This document shows, in pieces, positions 42,597-52,559 of a stretch of DNA of 64,000 nt. How positions within the stretch are numbered: the first letter of the stretch is position 1; each line of letters begins with the position of its first letter. The stretch is from assembly GCF_036030735.1 (NCBI RefSeq), contig NZ_CP107928.1, positions 5,270,001-5,334,000 of the forward strand, given 5' to 3'. Position numbers and translations under genes: made by a program. Source of the stretch: Streptomyces sp. NBC_00425 (GTDB lineage Bacteria > Actinomycetota > Actinomycetes > Streptomycetales > Streptomycetaceae). The notes beneath the pieces were generated by a model. The model was not told the DNA's origin and did not search any database. It was given only the letters and a program-made list of their open reading frames with translations.

Positions 42597-43092
42597 GCCG
42601 CCCTTCGGCGCCGTGCCGCTGCCCCGGGTGGGCATCGGCACCGACATCCACGCCTTCGAGGAAGGCCGCGAACTGTGGTGCGCCGGCCTCAGGTGGGAGG
42701 GCGAGGGACCCGGACTGGCCGGACACTCCGACGCGGACGTCGTCGCCCACGCCGCCTGCAACGCGCTCTTCTCCGCCGCCGGACTCGGCGACCTGGGGCA
42801 GCACTTCGGCACCGGACGCCCCGAGTGGTCCGGCGCGTCCGGCGTCACGCTGCTCACCGAGGCGGCCCGGATCGTCCGCGAGGCCGGTTTCCTCATCGGC
42901 AACGTCGCCGTACAGGTCGTCGGACCCCGCCCCAAGATCGGCAAGCGCCGGGACGAGGCCCAGAAGCTGCTGTCGGAGGCGGCGGGCGCGCCGGTGTCCG
43001 TGTCCGGAGCGACGACGGACGGGCTGGGTTTCCCGGGCCGCGGCGAAGGCCTGATGGCGGTGGCGACTGCTCTGGTCGTGCGACAGGCCTGA
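42586..43092 (+). CDS. ispF: 2-C-methyl-D-erythritol 2,4-cyclodiphosphate synthase
   Basis: A 168-residue IspF trimer subunit. Metal ligands are in [10 protein letters not shown] (residues 17-26) and [16 protein letters not shown]. The C-terminal motif [17 protein letters not shown] is intact. It makes MEcPP two steps after IspD; the intermediate kinase IspE is not in this window. Confidence 0.95.
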   Translation: MASEPPFGAVPLPRVGIGTDIHAFEEGRELWCAGLRWEGEGPGLAGHSDADVVAHAACNALFSAAGLGDLGQHFGTGRPEWSGASGVTLLTEAARIVREAGFLIGNVAVQVVGPRPKIGKRRDEAQKLLSEAAGAPVSVSGATTDGLGFPGRGEGLMAVATALVVRQA

Positions 43093-43277
43093 GCGCGCCG
43101 GGCCGAGGCCACGGCGAGGCCATGGGGCGCCGCGTCGGGACGACGGCCCGACCCCCCGCCCCGCGCCCTCGCCCGCCTGTCCCGGCTCCCGAGACTGCCC
43201 GTCCCGGCTCCCGCGACCGGCAGCCGGCCGTCCGGAGGAGGTGTCGGACATCGCCCCGCGCCCACTACCCTGGAGTG

Positions 43278-44678
43278 GTGACTATTCGCCTGTACGACAC
43301 CAGCGCCCGGCAGATCCGTGACTTCGCCCCGCTCACACCGGGTTGTGTCTCGATCTACCTCTGTGGCGCCACCGTGCAGGCCGCCCCGCACATCGGGCAC
43401 ATCCGCTCGGGCCTGAACTTCGACATCATGCGCCGCTGGTTCGCCCACCGCGGCTACGACGTCACGTTCATCCGCAATGTCACCGACATCGACGACAAGA
43501 TCATCGCCAAGTCGCACACCCAGGGCCGCCCCTGGTGGTCGATCGGGTACGAGAACGAGCGCGCGTTCAACGACGGCTACCAGGCGCTCGGTTGCCTGCC
43601 GCCCACCTACGAACCCCGCGCCACCGGGCACGTCCCCGAGATGATCGAGATGATGCGCGGCCTCGTCGAGCGCGGTCACGCCTACGAGTCCGAGGGCAAC
43701 GTCTACTTCGACGTGCGTTCCTTCCCGGGCTACCTGGAGCTGTCCAACCAGGACCTCGACGACCTGCGCCAGCCCTCGGGCGACGGCGAGACCGGCAAAC
43801 GCGACCAGCGCGACTTCGCGCTGTGGAAGTCCGTCAAGCCGGGGGAGCCGAGCTGGGAGACGCCGTGGGGCCGCGGGCGGCCCGGCTGGCACCTCGAGTG
43901 CTCGGCGATGGCGCACAAGTACCTGGGCTCCGTCTTCGACATCCATGGCGGCGGCCTCGACCTGATCTTCCCGCACCACGAGAACGAGATCGCCCAGGCC
44001 AAGGCCTTCGGCGACGAGTTCGCGCGGTACTGGGTGCACAACGCCTGGGTCACCATGGCCGGCGAGAAGATGTCGAAGTCGCTGGGCAACAGCGTCCTCG
44101 TCTCCGAGATGGTGAAGCAGTGGCGCCCGATCGTGCTGCGCTACTACCTCGGTACGCCCCACTACCGCTCGATGATCGAGTACAGCGAGGAAGCCCTGCG
44201 CGAGGCCGAGTCGGCGTTCGCGCGGATCGAGGGCTTCGTGCAGCGCGTCGTCGAGAAGGCCGGCGGGGTCGTCGAGCCGGCCGCCGAGGTGCCGCCCGCC
44301 TTCGCCGACGCGATGGACGACGACCTCGGCGTCCCGCAGGCGCTGGCCATCGTGCACACCACGGTCCGGCAGGGGAACTCGGCCCTCGCCGCCGACGACA
44401 AGGAAGCCGCGGTGGCCCGCCTCGCCGAGGTCCGCGCCATGCTCGGCGTCCTCGGCCTGGACCCGCTGGACGCCCAGTGGGCCGACGAGGAGAGCCGGGG
44501 CGAGGACCTGCACGGCGTGGTCGACAGCCTCGTACGGCTCGTCCTCGACCAGCGCGAGTCGGCCCGTGCCCGCAAGGACTGGGGGACCGCGGACGCCATC
44601 CGCGACCAGCTCGCCCAGTCCGGCCTGTCCATCGAGGACGGCCCGCAGGGTCCGCGCTGGACACTGGGCCCGCGCTAG
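43278..44678 (+). CDS. cysS: cysteinyl-tRNA synthetase
   Basis: A 466-residue class I synthetase. The HIGH motif is HIGHIRSGL (near residues 38-46) and the KMSKS loop is [10 protein letters not shown]. Zinc ligands include the Cys in YLCGATVQ and the Cys/His in HLECSAMAH and [11 protein letters not shown] 43278 is chosen because TACCCT (43266-43271) ends six bases before it. A hairpin follows the stop. Confidence 0.95.
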   Translation: MTIRLYDTSARQIRDFAPLTPGCVSIYLCGATVQAAPHIGHIRSGLNFDIMRRWFAHRGYDVTFIRNVTDIDDKIIAKSHTQGRPWWSIGYENERAFNDGYQALGCLPPTYEPRATGHVPEMIEMMRGLVERGHAYESEGNVYFDVRSFPGYLELSNQDLDDLRQPSGDGETGKRDQRDFALWKSVKPGEPSWETPWGRGRPGWHLECSAMAHKYLGSVFDIHGGGLDLIFPHHENEIAQAKAFGDEFARYWVHNAWVTMAGEKMSKSLGNSVLVSEMVKQWRPIVLRYYLGTPHYRSMIEYSEEALREAESAFARIEGFVQRVVEKAGGVVEPAAEVPPAFADAMDDDLGVPQALAIVHTTVRQGNSALAADDKEAAVARLAEVRAMLGVLGLDPLDAQWADEESRGEDLHGVVDSLVRLVLDQRESARARKDWGTADAIRDQLAQSGLSIEDGPQGPRWTLGPR

Positions 44679-44684
44679 CGCCGC

Positions 44685-44748
44685 GACGGGACTCCGCGAG
44701 GAGTCCCGTCCTTGATCGACTGTGCCGCCCGGCCGTCCGGGCGGCACA
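44685..44748 (+). terminator. two hairpins between cysS and rlmB
   Basis: GACGGGACTCC/GGAGTCCCGTC (44685-44710, loop GCGA) and TGTGCCGCCCGG/CCGGGCGGCACA (44721-44748, loop CCGT) are both perfect. The first should end cysS; the second could do the same or structure the rlmB leader. Confidence 0.7.
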
Positions 44749-44800
44749 CTGCATAAGACACATAAGACATACGTACGAAGCTCACGGAGACGAGAGACAC

Positions 44801-45742
44801 ATGGCAGCCAACAACCGCCGCATGTCCGGCAAGAAGGGCGCGCAGGTCGGCAGTGGCGGCCAGCGACGCAAGGGCCTCGAGGGCAAGGGTCCGACCCCGC
44901 CCGCCGAGATGCGCAAGAAGCACAAGGCGAACCGCATCGCGAACGCCAAGGCGAAGCAGACCGCGCGCCGGCCCGCGCCGCGCGGCCGCGGCGGCAAGGG
45001 CACGTCCGAGATGGTCGTCGGCCGCAACCCGGTCGTCGAGGCGCTGCGCGAGGGCGTGCCCGCGACGATGCTGTACGTCCAGCAGTTCATCGACAACGAC
45101 GAGCGGGTGCGCGAGGCGCTGCAGCTCGCCGGCGAGCGCGGCGGCATCCACCTCATGGAGGCCCCGCGTCCCGAGCTGGACCGCATGACCAACGGCCTCA
45201 ACCACCAGGGCCTGGTCCTCCAGGTCCCGCCGTACGAGTACGCGCACCCCGAGGACCTGGCGGCCGCCGCCTACGACGGTGGCGAGGACCCGCTGATCGT
45301 CGCCCTCGACGGCGTCACCGACCCGCGCAACCTCGGCGCCGTCGTCCGCTCGGTCTCCGCCTTCGGCGGGCACGGCGTCGTCGTCCCCGAGCGCCGCGCG
45401 GCCGGCATGACGGCCGGCGCCTGGAAGACCTCCGCCGGCACGGCCGCCCGCACCCCGGTCGCCCGTGCCACCAACCTCACCCGGGCCCTGGAGGCCTACA
45501 AGAAGGCCGGCATCGCGGTGGTCGGCCTGGCCGCCGACGGCGAGCACGAGGTCGGCACGCTGAAGGCGCTGGACGGCCCGGTCGTCATCGTCGTCGGCAG
45601 TGAGGGCAAGGGGCTGTCCCGACTCGTCGGCGAGACCTGCGACTTCCGCGTCCGCATCCCGATGCCGGGCGGCGCGGAGTCGCTCAACGCCGGTGTGGCC
45701 GCGGGCATCGTGCTGTACGAGGCGGCTCGCCGCAGGAGCTGA
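44801..45742 (+). CDS. rlmB: 23S rRNA (guanosine-2'-O-)-methyltransferase RlmB-like
   Basis: A 313-residue SpoU/TrmH-family methyltransferase with a basic N-terminal extension (about 75 residues), a substrate-binding L30e-like domain ([20 protein letters not shown]), and the SPOUT knot: [20 protein letters not shown] (motif 1), [15 protein letters not shown] (motif 2) and [20 protein letters not shown] (motif 3). It methylates a ribose in 23S rRNA. GGAGACGAGAG before the ATG may serve as a ribosome-binding site. Confidence 0.9.
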   Translation: MAANNRRMSGKKGAQVGSGGQRRKGLEGKGPTPPAEMRKKHKANRIANAKAKQTARRPAPRGRGGKGTSEMVVGRNPVVEALREGVPATMLYVQQFIDNDERVREALQLAGERGGIHLMEAPRPELDRMTNGLNHQGLVLQVPPYEYAHPEDLAAAAYDGGEDPLIVALDGVTDPRNLGAVVRSVSAFGGHGVVVPERRAAGMTAGAWKTSAGTAARTPVARATNLTRALEAYKKAGIAVVGLAADGEHEVGTLKALDGPVVIVVGSEGKGLSRLVGETCDFRVRIPMPGGAESLNAGVAAGIVLYEAARRRS

Positions 45743-45947
45743 CGCGGCTCGGGTGGGCTCGACGACATGCCCGGCGACACCCGGCGACACGCCGGTTGTC
45801 GTCTCCGCCGGCACGCTCGAAGACGCGGGAACGCATGTCCGCGAGTTCACCCGAACGGGTTAATCCCGGCGCGTAGTGCAACCTTGACGGAGTCCGGACA
45901 GATCCGGCGGGTCAAAGCAGTGTCCTAACCACACGTCACTCGGTTAG

Positions 45948-47621
45948 ATGAGTGTGGACACCAGAACACCCCGCACACCCACGGGGGACCGCTCGTCGGG
46001 ATTCGACGACGCTCCCGCGCTGAGCATGGTGAAGGTGCCGAGCGACCCGGCGCAGATCATCGTCAGCCACGCGAGCTTCCGCGTGCAGCTGGCCGCGTCG
46101 ACGCGGCGTAACCAATCCCCGCGGATCGCCCGGCATGTGAGCGCCATCGATGACACCGCGCGCATGGCCGCCGTCGGGACGGTGGGCCGAGCGGGCGCCG
46201 CCTCCGCGGGCCGCCGTCGGGCCGTCGTCTGGAGCGGCAAGTCCGCCCCCGACGACACCGGCGCCCACCGACTGCTCCAGGCCGTGCGGGCAGGCAGCAT
46301 CGGCCACGGCGAACCGCCCGCCGCCGACGCCGGAGCCACCCAGGTCATCCCCCGCGTCGGCGTCGACGACCGCGGATACGACGGCGCCCTCGCCGCACAG
46401 ACCCTCGAGACCCCCGTCGTCGGCGCCCAGCGCCGGCCCGCCGCCGGCGAACACCGCATCCTGCCGCACATGCGCACCGTGGACAGCGCCTACGACGAAC
46501 CCGCCTACGACGACGCCCAGTTCGAGGACTTCGGCCCGACCGACACCGGCCCCGACCCGGACCGGGCACCCGCCCCCCGCACCCGGCGGCACGGCGAGGA
46601 CCCCGCCCGCCACGCCTACTTCCCGGGCCGCCGGATGAACCTCGGCGTGGTCCTGCTCCCGCTGCGCATCTTCCTCGGCTTCATCTCCATCTACGCCGGC
46701 ATGGGCAAGCTCTGCGACCCGGTCTACTTCGACGGCGGCAAGCGCGGCTCCATGGTGAAGTGGCTGAACACCCTGCACCCCTGGGAAGTCGCCGAACCCC
46801 TGCGCCAGTTCGCCCTCCACCACCCCGTCGGCTCCGGCCTCGTCATCGCCTTCCTCCAGGTCGTCGTGGGCGTCCTCACCGTGCTCGGCTGCTGGCAGCG
46901 CATCGCCGCGGTCGTCGGCGCCGGACTCTCCGCCGCGCTCATCGTCACCGTCAGCTGGAAGACCACCCCGGTCTACGACACGCCCCACATCATCTACCTC
47001 GCCGCCTGGTCGCCGCTGATCATCGCGGGCGCCCCCGTCTACTCCATCGACGGCCGCCTCGCCGCCGGCGCCTGGCGCCGTCTCGGCCCCCGTTCCGACA
47101 TCTGGGAGCTGCGCCGCTACGTCCTGCGCCGCGGCGTCCTCGTCACCGCGATCGTCGTCGGACTGACCCTGCTGACCGGCTCCCTGCTCGGCGGCGCCGT
47201 CCGCGACGCCGACCGCGTGATCGTCCCCGGCCCCGGCGAGCCCCCGCGCAACGAACTGCCCGGCTCGCCCCTGCCCGGGAAGTCCGACACGCACAAGGCC
47301 TCGCGCAAGCCGGCCGCCTCCGCCTCACCCACCCAGGACGCCACCTCGGCCGCCCCGACGGCCGGCGCCGACAGCGAACCCTCCGAGTCCCGCGACAGCG
47401 GCACCTCCGGCGCCGGCGGCGGAGCGCCCAGCCAGACCCAGGGCACCGCCGGCCAGGCCCCGCCGGAGCACTCCGCCCCGCAGCAGCAGGCCCCCAGCAC
47501 CAGCTCCGGCCCCAGCTCGGGCGGCTCCACCAGCAGCTCCGGCGGCTCCGACGGCGGCTCGAACGGCGGCGGCTCCACCTCCTCCGGCCAGCCCGGCCTC
47601 GTCGGCGGCCTCCTCGGGTAG
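45948..47621 (+). CDS. DoxX-family membrane protein with long N-terminal extension
   Basis: A 557-residue protein. Residues 1-229 are a soluble, acidic N-terminal region with no known domain. A DoxX-type domain follows with four or five membrane helices (LGVVLLPLRIFLGFISIYAG; LVIAFLQVVVGVLTVLGCWQ; VVGAGLSAALIVTVSWKTTP; HIIYLAAWSPLIIAGAP; ITAIVVGLTLL-type last helix). Residues 460-557 are Ser/Gly/Pro-rich. DoxX proteins are linked to redox or thiosulfate metabolism and, in mycobacteria, to superoxide dismutase complexes. The ATG is embedded in TTAGATG, so the start is uncertain; GTG 45954 is an alternative. Confidence 0.75.
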   Translation: MSVDTRTPRTPTGDRSSGFDDAPALSMVKVPSDPAQIIVSHASFRVQLAASTRRNQSPRIARHVSAIDDTARMAAVGTVGRAGAASAGRRRAVVWSGKSAPDDTGAHRLLQAVRAGSIGHGEPPAADAGATQVIPRVGVDDRGYDGALAAQTLETPVVGAQRRPAAGEHRILPHMRTVDSAYDEPAYDDAQFEDFGPTDTGPDPDRAPAPRTRRHGEDPARHAYFPGRRMNLGVVLLPLRIFLGFISIYAGMGKLCDPVYFDGGKRGSMVKWLNTLHPWEVAEPLRQFALHHPVGSGLVIAFLQVVVGVLTVLGCWQRIAAVVGAGLSAALIVTVSWKTTPVYDTPHIIYLAAWSPLIIAGAPVYSIDGRLAAGAWRRLGPRSDIWELRRYVLRRGVLVTAIVVGLTLLTGSLLGGAVRDADRVIVPGPGEPPRNELPGSPLPGKSDTHKASRKPAASASPTQDATSAAPTAGADSEPSESRDSGTSGAGGGAPSQTQGTAGQAPPEHSAPQQQAPSTSSGPSSGGSTSSSGGSDGGSNGGGSTSSGQPGLVGGLLG

Positions 47622-47712
47622 GACGACCGGCCCGGCCACGAGCGGGGAGGGTCCGAACGCGCCCACACAGTGGGACCTCGGACAGCACCCACCCCGCCGC
47701 CCCCGGAGAACA

Positions 47713-47751
47713 CGAAGGGTGCCGTGCGCTCGCAGCGCACGGCACCCTTCG
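47713..47751. terminator. hairpin between convergent genes
   Basis: Perfect 17-base arms starting CGAAGGGTGCCGTGCGC enclose TCGCA in the 316-base gap between the DoxX-family stop and the nucleotidyltransferase stop. The rest of that gap is GC-rich, with no gene. Confidence 0.85.
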
Positions 47752-47937
47752 TCGGTTGCCCGGGCCCGGGGACCGGCCGGCCGACCCACCGCGCCGACAG
47801 CCGGACCCGCGGCAGACCGCCCGGGCCGGCAGCCGATCACGAAGCGCCCGGACCGGGGGAGCGTTCCCCAGCGCCCCACAGGCGCCCCGGCGACCTTCAG
47901 ACCGCCCCCGGCGACCCCCGGCGACCCGCAGCGATCC

Positions 47938-48669
47938 TCAGCGACCCTGTGTGGCCAGCTCCTTCGCCGCCTCCGTCAGATCCTTCGCGGTGTCGATGGC
48001 CCGCCAGTACGCCCCCTGCGGAATCGGGAAGCCCGCCAGCCGCCGCTCACGCGCCAGATGCGGGAACGTCGTGCGCTCGTGGTCGCCGCGCTCCGGCAGC
48101 AGCCCGGCGAACGCCGGCGAGAAGACGTACACACCCGCGTTGATCTCGTACGTCGTCGGCGGCGCCTCGATGAAGTCCGTGATGTGACCGAAGCCGTCCG
48201 TCTGCACCGCACCCCACGGAATGCGCGGGCGCGCCAGGGCCAGCGTCGCTATCGCGTCGCGCTCGGCGTGGAAGTCGGCCATCTCGCGCAGCGAGAAACG
48301 GGTCCAGATGTCACCGTTCGTGGCGTACCAGGGCCGGTCGGGACGGGGGAGACGCGCGGCCGCGTACTTCAGGCCACCGCCACGGCCCAGCGGCTCGGTC
48401 TCGACGACCGTCGTGACGTCGACGGGCAGATCGGCCGTCTTCAGCCAGTCCTGCAGCACCTCGGCGAGATGCCCGCAGGAGACGACCACGTCCGTCACGC
48501 CCTCCTCGGCGAGCCAGACGAGCTGATGGCCGATGATCGGCGTCCCCGTGCCGGGGATCTCGACCATCGGCTTGGGCCGGTCATCGGTGTAGGGACGCAG
48601 GCGCGACCCCTGGCCACCGGCCAGGATGACGGCTTGCGTGGGACGGGACGCGGCGTGCGGATCGGTCAT
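47938..48669 (-). CDS. NDP-sugar nucleotidyltransferase
   Basis: A 243-residue enzyme of the glucose-1-phosphate/mannose-1-phosphate nucleotidyltransferase type. It has the signature AVILAGGQGSRLRPYTDDRP (near residues 13-32) followed by KPMVEI, plus YATNGDIWTRF with the metal-binding Asp and the ligand EINAGVYVF. There is no C-terminal beta-helix, so it is a short form. The sugar and base are unknown. TACAGT on this strand ends six bases before the ATG. Confidence 0.85.
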   Translation of the reverse strand: MTDPHAASRPTQAVILAGGQGSRLRPYTDDRPKPMVEIPGTGTPIIGHQLVWLAEEGVTDVVVSCGHLAEVLQDWLKTADLPVDVTTVVETEPLGRGGGLKYAAARLPRPDRPWYATNGDIWTRFSLREMADFHAERDAIATLALARPRIPWGAVQTDGFGHITDFIEAPPTTYEINAGVYVFSPAFAGLLPERGDHERTTFPHLARERRLAGFPIPQGAYWRAIDTAKDLTEAAKELATQGR

Positions 48670-48769
48670 GACCGCACTGTACGTGCCGCCCGTGCGCAGG
48701 CAGGAGTGCGGCTCCCCCGGCGGGAGGGGAGCCGCACGCTCCGGAACGGGCACCGGGCCCGGTGGCCCC

Positions 48770-49243
48770 TCAGCCGCGCGCCGCCAGGACGCCCGACGCG
48801 AAGGCCGTGTCGCACACCGGGCGGGAGTACGACTGTGCCCGTGACGGGCCGTACATACGGACCGCCGCGCGGCCCAGCGCGCGGGCGATGGACGAACAGT
48901 GCCGCGCCAACGACGGCTTACCGTTCACGGCGGCCTGGAGATGGGTCAGGGCGACGCCCGGATCCTTCTCCTGGAGCTCGGACAGCAACTGGTCGCGCAA
49001 CACGTCCTGCGGGGCCGCCTTGGCGGCCTTCCGCGAGGACTGGTGCACGGCGGAGACGTCGGAGGCGGTGAGCACCGAATCCGAGGGGTTCCCCGACCAG
49101 TTGACCCGGGTGACCGCGAGGGTCCCGGAGAGCACCATGACGACGGGCAGGACGAGAGCGAGCGAGCGGCCGATCCGGCGGGCTGGGCCGCCCCGGCCGC
49201 TGCGCGTGCGCTGGGTGGTGGAGTGGTTCGCGGAGTGCTTCAC
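48770..49243 (-). CDS. exported or membrane-anchored hypothetical protein
   Basis: A 157-residue protein with a basic N-terminus (HSTTQRTRSGRGGPARRIGR) and one hydrophobic helix (SLALVLPVVMVLSGTLAV, about residues 27-44), then a soluble helical domain with two Cys (RHCSS, PVCDT) that could pair outside the cell. The family is unrecognised. GTG 49243 is supported by TACCCT ending seven bases before it. It precedes the nucleotidyltransferase on the same strand by 100 bases. Confidence 0.65.
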   Translation of the reverse strand: MKHSANHSTTQRTRSGRGGPARRIGRSLALVLPVVMVLSGTLAVTRVNWSGNPSDSVLTASDVSAVHQSSRKAAKAAPQDVLRDQLLSELQEKDPGVALTHLQAAVNGKPSLARHCSSIARALGRAAVRMYGPSRAQSYSRPVCDTAFASGVLAARG

Positions 49244-49383
49244 GCGTGAGAGGGTAGCGTGCAGTAATGAGCCCGCGACAATGAGTCACCCGTACGGGGG
49301 ATGGAGCTTTGCTCCTTTTCGGGTAGGACGTTGACGGCCGCACGTCGAAATGTCCGCTGTGCCGGGGATTTCGCGCGCATCGG

Positions 49384-49417
49384 AAAAAGGCCCCGCAGCA
49401 GGCTGCGGGGCCTTTTT
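49384..49417. terminator. bidirectional terminator downstream of msiK
   Basis: AAAAAGGCCCCGCAG and CTGCGGGGCCTTTTT (15-base perfect arms, loop CAGG). It has a U-tract on both strands, so it can end msiK transcription on the minus strand. Confidence 0.9.
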
Positions 49418-49475
49418 CACCGACCAGAGTGAATCGCCGGAGTTTAATCAGGCGCCATTCACGTCGTCGGGCCGG

Positions 49476-50561
<1,086 letters not shown>

Positions 50562-50763
50562 GCTTCTGAGGCCCCCTTCTACCGGCAGGAACGTGCCGGA
50601 CGATCCGTTGTAGGAAGGTGGTTGGTGTAGTCCACATGAGCGAACTGGGTCAGGACGCTACCTCGCGTCCATCGGATCTGTCAGTACCCGAAGGCATGTG
50701 AACTTCGCGGAAATTCTCGAGCGAGCCCGAGCAACTGTCTTTTGACCTTGATTCCTGCTTCAC

Positions 50764-50882
50764 GGCCCGCCGCCGACCACCCACAGCCCTGTGAGCTGCG
50801 CCCGGCCGGTCTTACAAGGGCTCCACAGGCTTTCCGGCCGACGGCCCGTCGGTCCGTACCGCATCGGCCGCACCGGCCGCAT
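50764..50882 (-). ncRNA. putative omega RNA (reRNA) scaffold region
   Basis: The 3' flank of tnpB on the minus strand is rich in self-complementary GC blocks (GCGGCCGGTGCGGCCGATGC, then GACGGGCCGTCGGCCGG) and ends in the GAAGCAGGAATC motif. In active TnpB systems this region, with the tnpB 3' end, is processed into the guide RNA. The exact 5' end is not visible. Confidence 0.5.
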
Positions 50883-52235
50883 CTATGCGGCCAGCAGCCG
50901 CAGCCCCTCGTCCCGAAGGTTCACCGCCGCATTCACATCCCGGTCATGGACCGCCCCGCACCCGGAACACGTCCACCGCCGCACCGAGACGTCCAGCCGC
51001 TCGCCCACCGCATGACAGGCAGAACAACGACGCGTCGACGGAAAGAAGCGGTCCACCACCACCAGCTCCCGCCCGTACCACTCGCACTTGTACCGCAGCT
51101 GCCGCAACAACTCACCCCAACTCGCGTCGAGGATCGCCTCGTTCAGCCTCGACTTCCGCCGCCGCCCCTTACCACGCCGCACACGCGACAGTGACGCGAC
51201 GGACAGGTCCTCCACCACGAGCACTTGGTTCTCGCGCACGAGGCGGGTGGTCAGCTGATCCAACATGTCCCTGCGCACATCCGTGATCAGCGCATACAGG
51301 CGCGCGATCCTCTGCCGGACCTTCGCCCGGTTCCTCGAACCCCGCACCTTCCTGTGCAGCTCCCGCTGCAACCGCGCCAGCTTCTCCCCATACCGCCTCA
51401 ACAGCCGCGGATGATCGAACTTCGTTCCGTCATCCAACGTCACCAGCGACGCCAACCCCAGATCGAGCCCCACCGCCCGCGGCTCCCCCGTCCCCGGCAC
51501 GCACACCGCAGGCAGCGGCGTTATCAGCTCCTCCACCAGCGTCGACACGAAAAACCGGCCCGCCCGATCCCGCGACACCGACAGACGCACCGGAACCACC
51601 CCGGCAGGCAACTCCCTCGACCACCGCACGTCCAACGGCCCTGACTGCTTCGCCAGCGTGATCGACCCCGTACCCGGCCGCTCCGGATCCTCCACCCACC
51701 GGAACCCCGTACGCACATACGTCGCCGTGTCCCGCGACCGCCCCTTCTTCTTCCGCCTCGGATACCTCGCCTCACTCCTGAAGAACCGGGTATACGCCTG
51801 ATCCAGATCACGCAAGGACTGCTGGAGGACCGTGGACGACACCTCCGCCAACCACGCCGTCCCCTCCGCCCGCTTCCAACCCGTCAACGCCCGACACGTC
51901 TCCGCGAACCCCACATTCACCCGATGCCGCTCCCAGGCCCCGGACCGCAGCGCCAGCCCCTCGTTGTAGACCCACCGGCACGCCCCGAACGTCCGCTCCA
52001 ACTGCTCGGCCTGCTCCTCGGTCGGGTAGAAGCGGAACCGGTAGACGCGGTGACGGGTGTCGGCGGCCTTGGCGTGGGACTGGAGACGCGTCGCCTTGCG
52101 CGTGTGGTGCTTGCGGCGGTCTCCGACACCGAGCACCTCGCGCTTGATGCGCTCGGCCTCTTCCCCCTTCACCGCTTCCGGCGTCGGCTTCTTCGTCGTC
52201 TCCGCCGTCCCCGCCCTCTTTGCGGTCCTCCCCAT
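50883..52235 (-). CDS. tnpB: TnpB RNA-guided endonuclease
   Basis: A 450-residue, apparently intact TnpB/OrfB. The N-terminal REC/WED region includes RHRVYRFRFYPTEEQAEQLE and GACRWVYNEGLALR. The RuvC residues are D258 (VGLDLGLASL), E342 (VLVVEDLSVASL) and D431/D433 (HDRDVNAAVN). The zinc ribbon is C404-C407 and C423-C426. A basic extension of about 55 residues precedes the usual start. ATG 52235 is preferred; an upstream in-frame start would add 13 residues. TnpB uses an omega RNA guide to cut DNA next to a TAM. It sits between msiK and tRNA-Thr. Confidence 0.88.
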   Translation of the reverse strand: MGRTAKRAGTAETTKKPTPEAVKGEEAERIKREVLGVGDRRKHHTRKATRLQSHAKAADTRHRVYRFRFYPTEEQAEQLERTFGACRWVYNEGLALRSGAWERHRVNVGFAETCRALTGWKRAEGTAWLAEVSSTVLQQSLRDLDQAYTRFFRSEARYPRRKKKGRSRDTATYVRTGFRWVEDPERPGTGSITLAKQSGPLDVRWSRELPAGVVPVRLSVSRDRAGRFFVSTLVEELITPLPAVCVPGTGEPRAVGLDLGLASLVTLDDGTKFDHPRLLRRYGEKLARLQRELHRKVRGSRNRAKVRQRIARLYALITDVRRDMLDQLTTRLVRENQVLVVEDLSVASLSRVRRGKGRRRKSRLNEAILDASWGELLRQLRYKCEWYGRELVVVDRFFPSTRRCSACHAVGERLDVSVRRWTCSGCGAVHDRDVNAAVNLRDEGLRLLAA

Positions 52236-52349
52236 GCATCCCTCCCTCTGGCGATCCGATCTTCGGAACAGCACGTCAGACCGATCAACGAACGCGTGCG
52301 CGGATGGTTACGCACAGTTCTCGAACGGGTTGGAGGCAAGAAGTCCGTG

Positions 52350-52377
52350 GCCTTCCGAAACGGGGGCTGTGTACAGT
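52350..52377 (+). promoter_or_regulatory. putative tRNA promoter
   Basis: TACAGT (52372-52377) is a good -10 hexamer about 37 bases before the tRNA; the -35 region is not clear. Confidence 0.4.
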
Positions 52378-52413
52378 GGAGCCGCCCTCGCGTGCGGCAT
52401 GGTTGCGCGCGGT

Positions 52414-52487
52414 GCCTCCTTAGCTCAGCTGGCCAGAGCGCCGCTCTTGTAAAGCGAAGGTCGTCGGTTCGAATCCGACAGGGGGCT
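52414..52487 (+). tRNA. tRNA-Thr (anticodon UGU)
   Basis: A complete 74-base cloverleaf. The acceptor arm GCCTCCT pairs with AGGGGGC (one G-U pair). The D-loop is AGCTCAGCTGGCCAGAGC, the anticodon loop CTTGTAA has TGT at 52448-52450, and the T-arm is GTCGGTTCGAATCCGAC. The CCA end is not encoded. A hairpin follows. Confidence 0.96.
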
Positions 52488-52495
52488 CTGGAGAA

Positions 52496-52526
52496 AGCCC
52501 AGGTCAGGATGTTTCTGACCTGGGCT
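52496..52526 (+). terminator. terminator after tRNA-Thr
   Basis: AGCCCAGGTCAG (52496-52507) pairs perfectly with CTGACCTGGGCT (52515-52526) across a 7-base loop, followed by TCATTTAT. Confidence 0.85.
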
Positions 52527-52559
52527 TCATTTATGTCACTCGCCTGTCCGGCGTTGCTG

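Larger units (their letters stand above)
50750..52288 (-). mobile_element. stand-alone TnpB element (IS200/IS605-type, no TnpA)
   Basis: On the minus strand, the region after the tnpB stop is structured and ends GTGAAGCAGGAATC at 50763-50750. This resembles the right end and reRNA (omega RNA) scaffold ends of related elements. Beyond it lies AAGGTCAAAAGACAGTTGCT, which would be the guide. At the other side, TTGAT (52288-52284), a TAM used by ISDra2, lies about 50 bases before tnpB. No tnpA is present, so movement would need one in trans. Both boundaries are inferred. Confidence 0.55.

Noticed and set aside
41757..44747. Open frame of nearly 1000 codons opposite ispD-ispF-cysS
   Set aside because: Same GC artefact; it covers three well-supported genes and has low-complexity composition.
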